NCBI GenBank assembly: GCA_903889815.1 | Contig: CAISYX010000292.1 | Coordinates: 1 to 6,237, forward strand | DNA length: 6,237 nt | Direction: 5' to 3' | Source of the DNA: an uncultured Gammaproteobacteria bacterium | Lineage (GTDB): Bacteria; Pseudomonadota; Gammaproteobacteria; Pseudomonadales; Pseudohongiellaceae | In this document: positions 4,427-6,237 of the stretch, piece after piece | Position numbering within the stretch: position 1 is the stretch's first letter | Layout: every line of letters begins with the position of its first letter | The notes under the pieces: model-generated | Database searches by the model: none | What the model saw: the letters and a program-made list of their open reading frames with translations, nothing else | Told to the model about the DNA's origin: nothing | Program-made: the position numbers and the translations under genes

Positions 4427-6232
4427 TCAGCCCTGCTGTATGTCCACCAGCGTCTCGGCGGGGGTGATGCGGTCGCCCTTCTTGACGAAAATACCTGTCA
4501 CAGTGCCCGACACCGGCGCCTTGATTTCGGTCTCCATCTTCATGGCTTCGATGACCAGCACGGCATCGCCGGCACTCACCGACTGACCTTCCTTCACCAT
4601 CACGTCCACCACATTGCCCGGCATTGTAGCCGTGACATGGCCCGGGCCCGTGGCACGCGGGCGGCGTCCCGGTCTGGCTTCCGATGCAGCGGCGGCACCC
4701 GCCGTTTCCAGCGTGATCTCTTCCGGCTCGCCATCCACCGTCATGTAGAAACGGCGTTCGTTGTCGCTGGACGGGCTCACCCCCGTGACGTGGATGTCGT
4801 AAGTCTCACCGTGCACGGTGATCTTGAATTCATGGGCTACCGGTGCAACGGCGCTGACACCGGTACTCGGCGGCAGCAGCACTTCGGGCTTGAGCGTGCC
4901 GCGATTGCGGTGCTGCAGGAAGGCCATGCCGACATCGGGGAACATGGCATAGGTCAGCACGTCTTCTTCCGACTTTGCCTCGTCACCGATCTTCGCGCGC
5001 AGCGCATCCAGCTCGGGTGACAGCAGGTCGGCCGGGCGGCACTCCACCACTTCTTCGTTACCGATGGCGCGCTTGCGCAGCTCGGCATCCACTTCCGCCG
5101 GCGCCGCTCCGTAGAGGCCCTGCAGATAGCGTTTCACTTCATTGGTGATGGTCTCGTAGCGCTTGCCGGCGAGGACATTCAGCACCGCCTGGGTGCCAAC
5201 GATCTGGGAACTTGGCGTCACCAGCGGTGGATAACCCAGATCCTTGCGCACGCGCGGGATCTCGGCGAACACTTCCTGAATGCGATCCAGCGCGCCCTGC
5301 TCCTTGAGCTGGTTGGCCAGGTTGGACATCATGCCGCCGGGCACCTGGCTGAGCAGCACCTGGGTGTCCACACCGTTGTATTCGCTTTCGAACTGGTGGT
5401 ACTTGTGGCGCACTGCGCGGAAATGCGCGGCCACTTTTTCCAGCAGCGCCGAGTCCAGCCCGGTGCTGTAGCCCGCGGCTTCCAGCACGGCCTTCATTGT
5501 CTCCGTGGGCGGATGGCTGGTGCCGCCCGCAAAGGAGGAAATGGCGGTATCCAGATGGTCAATGCCCGCCTCGACAGCCTTGAGCTGGCACATGGACGCC
5601 ATTCCCGAGGTGTAGTGGGAGTGCAGGAACAGGGGCAGGTCGATTTCCTTGCGCAGCGCCGACACCAGTTCGAAAGTGACCTCGGGCGTCAACAGCCCTG
5701 CCATGTCCTTGATGGCGATGCTGTGGCAGCCCATCTTCACCATCTGCTTCGCCTGTTTCACAAAGCCCTTAATGGTGTGCACCGGGCTGGCGGTGTAACA
5801 CAGCGTGCCCTGGGCATGTTTGCCGGCCTTTACGGTGGCGGCGATGGCCGTCTTGAGATTGCGCACGTCATTGAGGGCGTCGAAGATGCGGAACACGTCG
5901 ATGCCATTGTCGGCAGACTTCTGCACGAAGGCTTCCACAACATCGTCAGGGTAATGGCGATAGCCCAGCAGGTTCTGGCCGCGCAGCAACATCTGCAGAC
6001 GCGAGTTCGGCAGGGCCTTGCGCAGGGTGCGCAAACGCTCCCACGGGTCTTCCTTCAGAAAGCGCACACAGGAATCGAACGTCGCGCCGCCCCACACTTC
6101 CAGCGACCAGTACCCCGCCTTGTCCATCGCGGCGCAGACCGGGAGCATGTCGTCGATGCGCATGCGGGTGGCGATCAGCGACTGATTGCCGTCGCGCAGC
6201 ACAACGTCGGTGATGTGGATCTTTCGGCTCAT
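4427..6232 (-). CDS. Biotin-dependent carboxyltransferase, PycB/OadA type
   Basis: This 601-residue protein transfers a carboxyl group between biotin and pyruvate/oxaloacetate in the cytoplasm. The N-terminal barrel carries RDGNQS (13-18, metal-binding Asp14), AIKDMAGLL (173-181, with Lys175, the carbamylated lysine position) and LHSHYTSG (203-210, metal ligands His204 and His206). A conserved carboxylase region follows to about 450. An Ala/Pro/Arg-rich linker (510-530) leads to a biotinyl domain with EAMKM, where Lys565 is the biotin site, 36 residues from the end. Length and order fit both the OadA subunit of the sodium-pumping decarboxylase and PycB of two-subunit pyruvate carboxylase. No OadB follows, since the next genes are a sulfur permease, so PycB partnered by an upstream PycA is favoured but unproven. 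Only five bases precede the ATG, so the ribosome binding site lies outside the window. Confidence 0.93.
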   Translation of the reverse strand: MSRKIHITDVVLRDGNQSLIATRMRIDDMLPVCAAMDKAGYWSLEVWGGATFDSCVRFLKEDPWERLRTLRKALPNSRLQMLLRGQNLLGYRHYPDDVVEAFVQKSADNGIDVFRIFDALNDVRNLKTAIAATVKAGKHAQGTLCYTASPVHTIKGFVKQAKQMVKMGCHSIAIKDMAGLLTPEVTFELVSALRKEIDLPLFLHSHYTSGMASMCQLKAVEAGIDHLDTAISSFAGGTSHPPTETMKAVLEAAGYSTGLDSALLEKVAAHFRAVRHKYHQFESEYNGVDTQVLLSQVPGGMMSNLANQLKEQGALDRIQEVFAEIPRVRKDLGYPPLVTPSSQIVGTQAVLNVLAGKRYETITNEVKRYLQGLYGAAPAEVDAELRKRAIGNEEVVECRPADLLSPELDALRAKIGDEAKSEEDVLTYAMFPDVGMAFLQHRNRGTLKPEVLLPPSTGVSAVAPVAHEFKITVHGETYDIHVTGVSPSSDNERRFYMTVDGEPEEITLETAGAAAASEARPGRRPRATGPGHVTATMPGNVVDVMVKEGQSVSAGDAVLVIEAMKMETEIKAPVSGTVTGIFVKKGDRITPAETLVDIQQG

Positions 6233-6237
6233 TGACG

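Noticed and set aside
3581..5020. A 479-codon open frame on the plus strand
   Set aside because: It runs antisense across the permease and carboxyltransferase genes and the repeat region, has low-complexity His/Arg/Gly-rich translation, and matches no family. It is a shadow of high-GC coding sequence.
5396..6235. A 279-codon open frame on the plus strand
   Set aside because: It is antisense to the catalytic barrel of the carboxyltransferase and has no recognisable domain.
1..6237. CRISPR array, tRNA or rRNA genes
   Set aside because: The REP copies are few, inverted and irregularly spaced, not direct repeats with spacers. No tRNA cloverleaf or rRNA sequence was recognised.

Overview
The window is about 6.2 kb of GC-rich DNA, most likely from a Pseudomonas-like gammaproteobacterium. 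The reasons are a Zur repressor of the Pseudomonas/enteric type with a His-rich N-terminus, several copies of a REP-like palindrome of the kind scattered through Pseudomonas genomes (core GGAGCGGGCTTGCCCGC), and a biotin-carrying carboxyltransferase of the PycB/OadA type. I cannot name the species from the sequence. All six genes lie on the minus strand, so the window is best read from right to left.

Right to left: (1) 6232-4427, an OadA/PycB-type carboxyltransferase with a C-terminal biotin domain. No OadB follows it, so it is probably the B subunit of a two-subunit pyruvate carboxylase whose partner would lie beyond the right edge. (2) 4426-3992, a 435-base gene-free stretch filled with inverted REP copies that bracket a 133-base, 33-pair imperfect hairpin element. 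(3) 3991-3153, two overlapping half-size YeeE/YedE membrane proteins, a split sulfur-compound permease. (4) 3061-2537, a zinc uptake regulator, Zur. A REP lies just upstream and may supply its -10 box. (5) 2355-781, a Tat-exported multicopper oxidase with a Met-Gly tract beside its copper ligands. (6) 696-112, a DUF1326 protein with a Cys-rich CxCxxxCxC cluster, probably co-transcribed with the oxidase. (7) 111-1, another REP and the right end of a second copy of the composite repeat in the 3992-4426 gap.

The oxidase and the DUF1326 protein look like an export-linked metal (probably copper) handling pair next to a zinc regulator. The sulfur permease and the carboxyltransferase look like independent units separated by repeats.

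The two observations most worth following are: a Tat signal peptide with a good ribosome binding site that is out of frame with the DUF1326 gene by one base at a G6 run; and the composite repeat, whose second copy keeps the same internal spacing. The composite repeat looks like a small non-autonomous element built from an inverted REP pair around a long hairpin.
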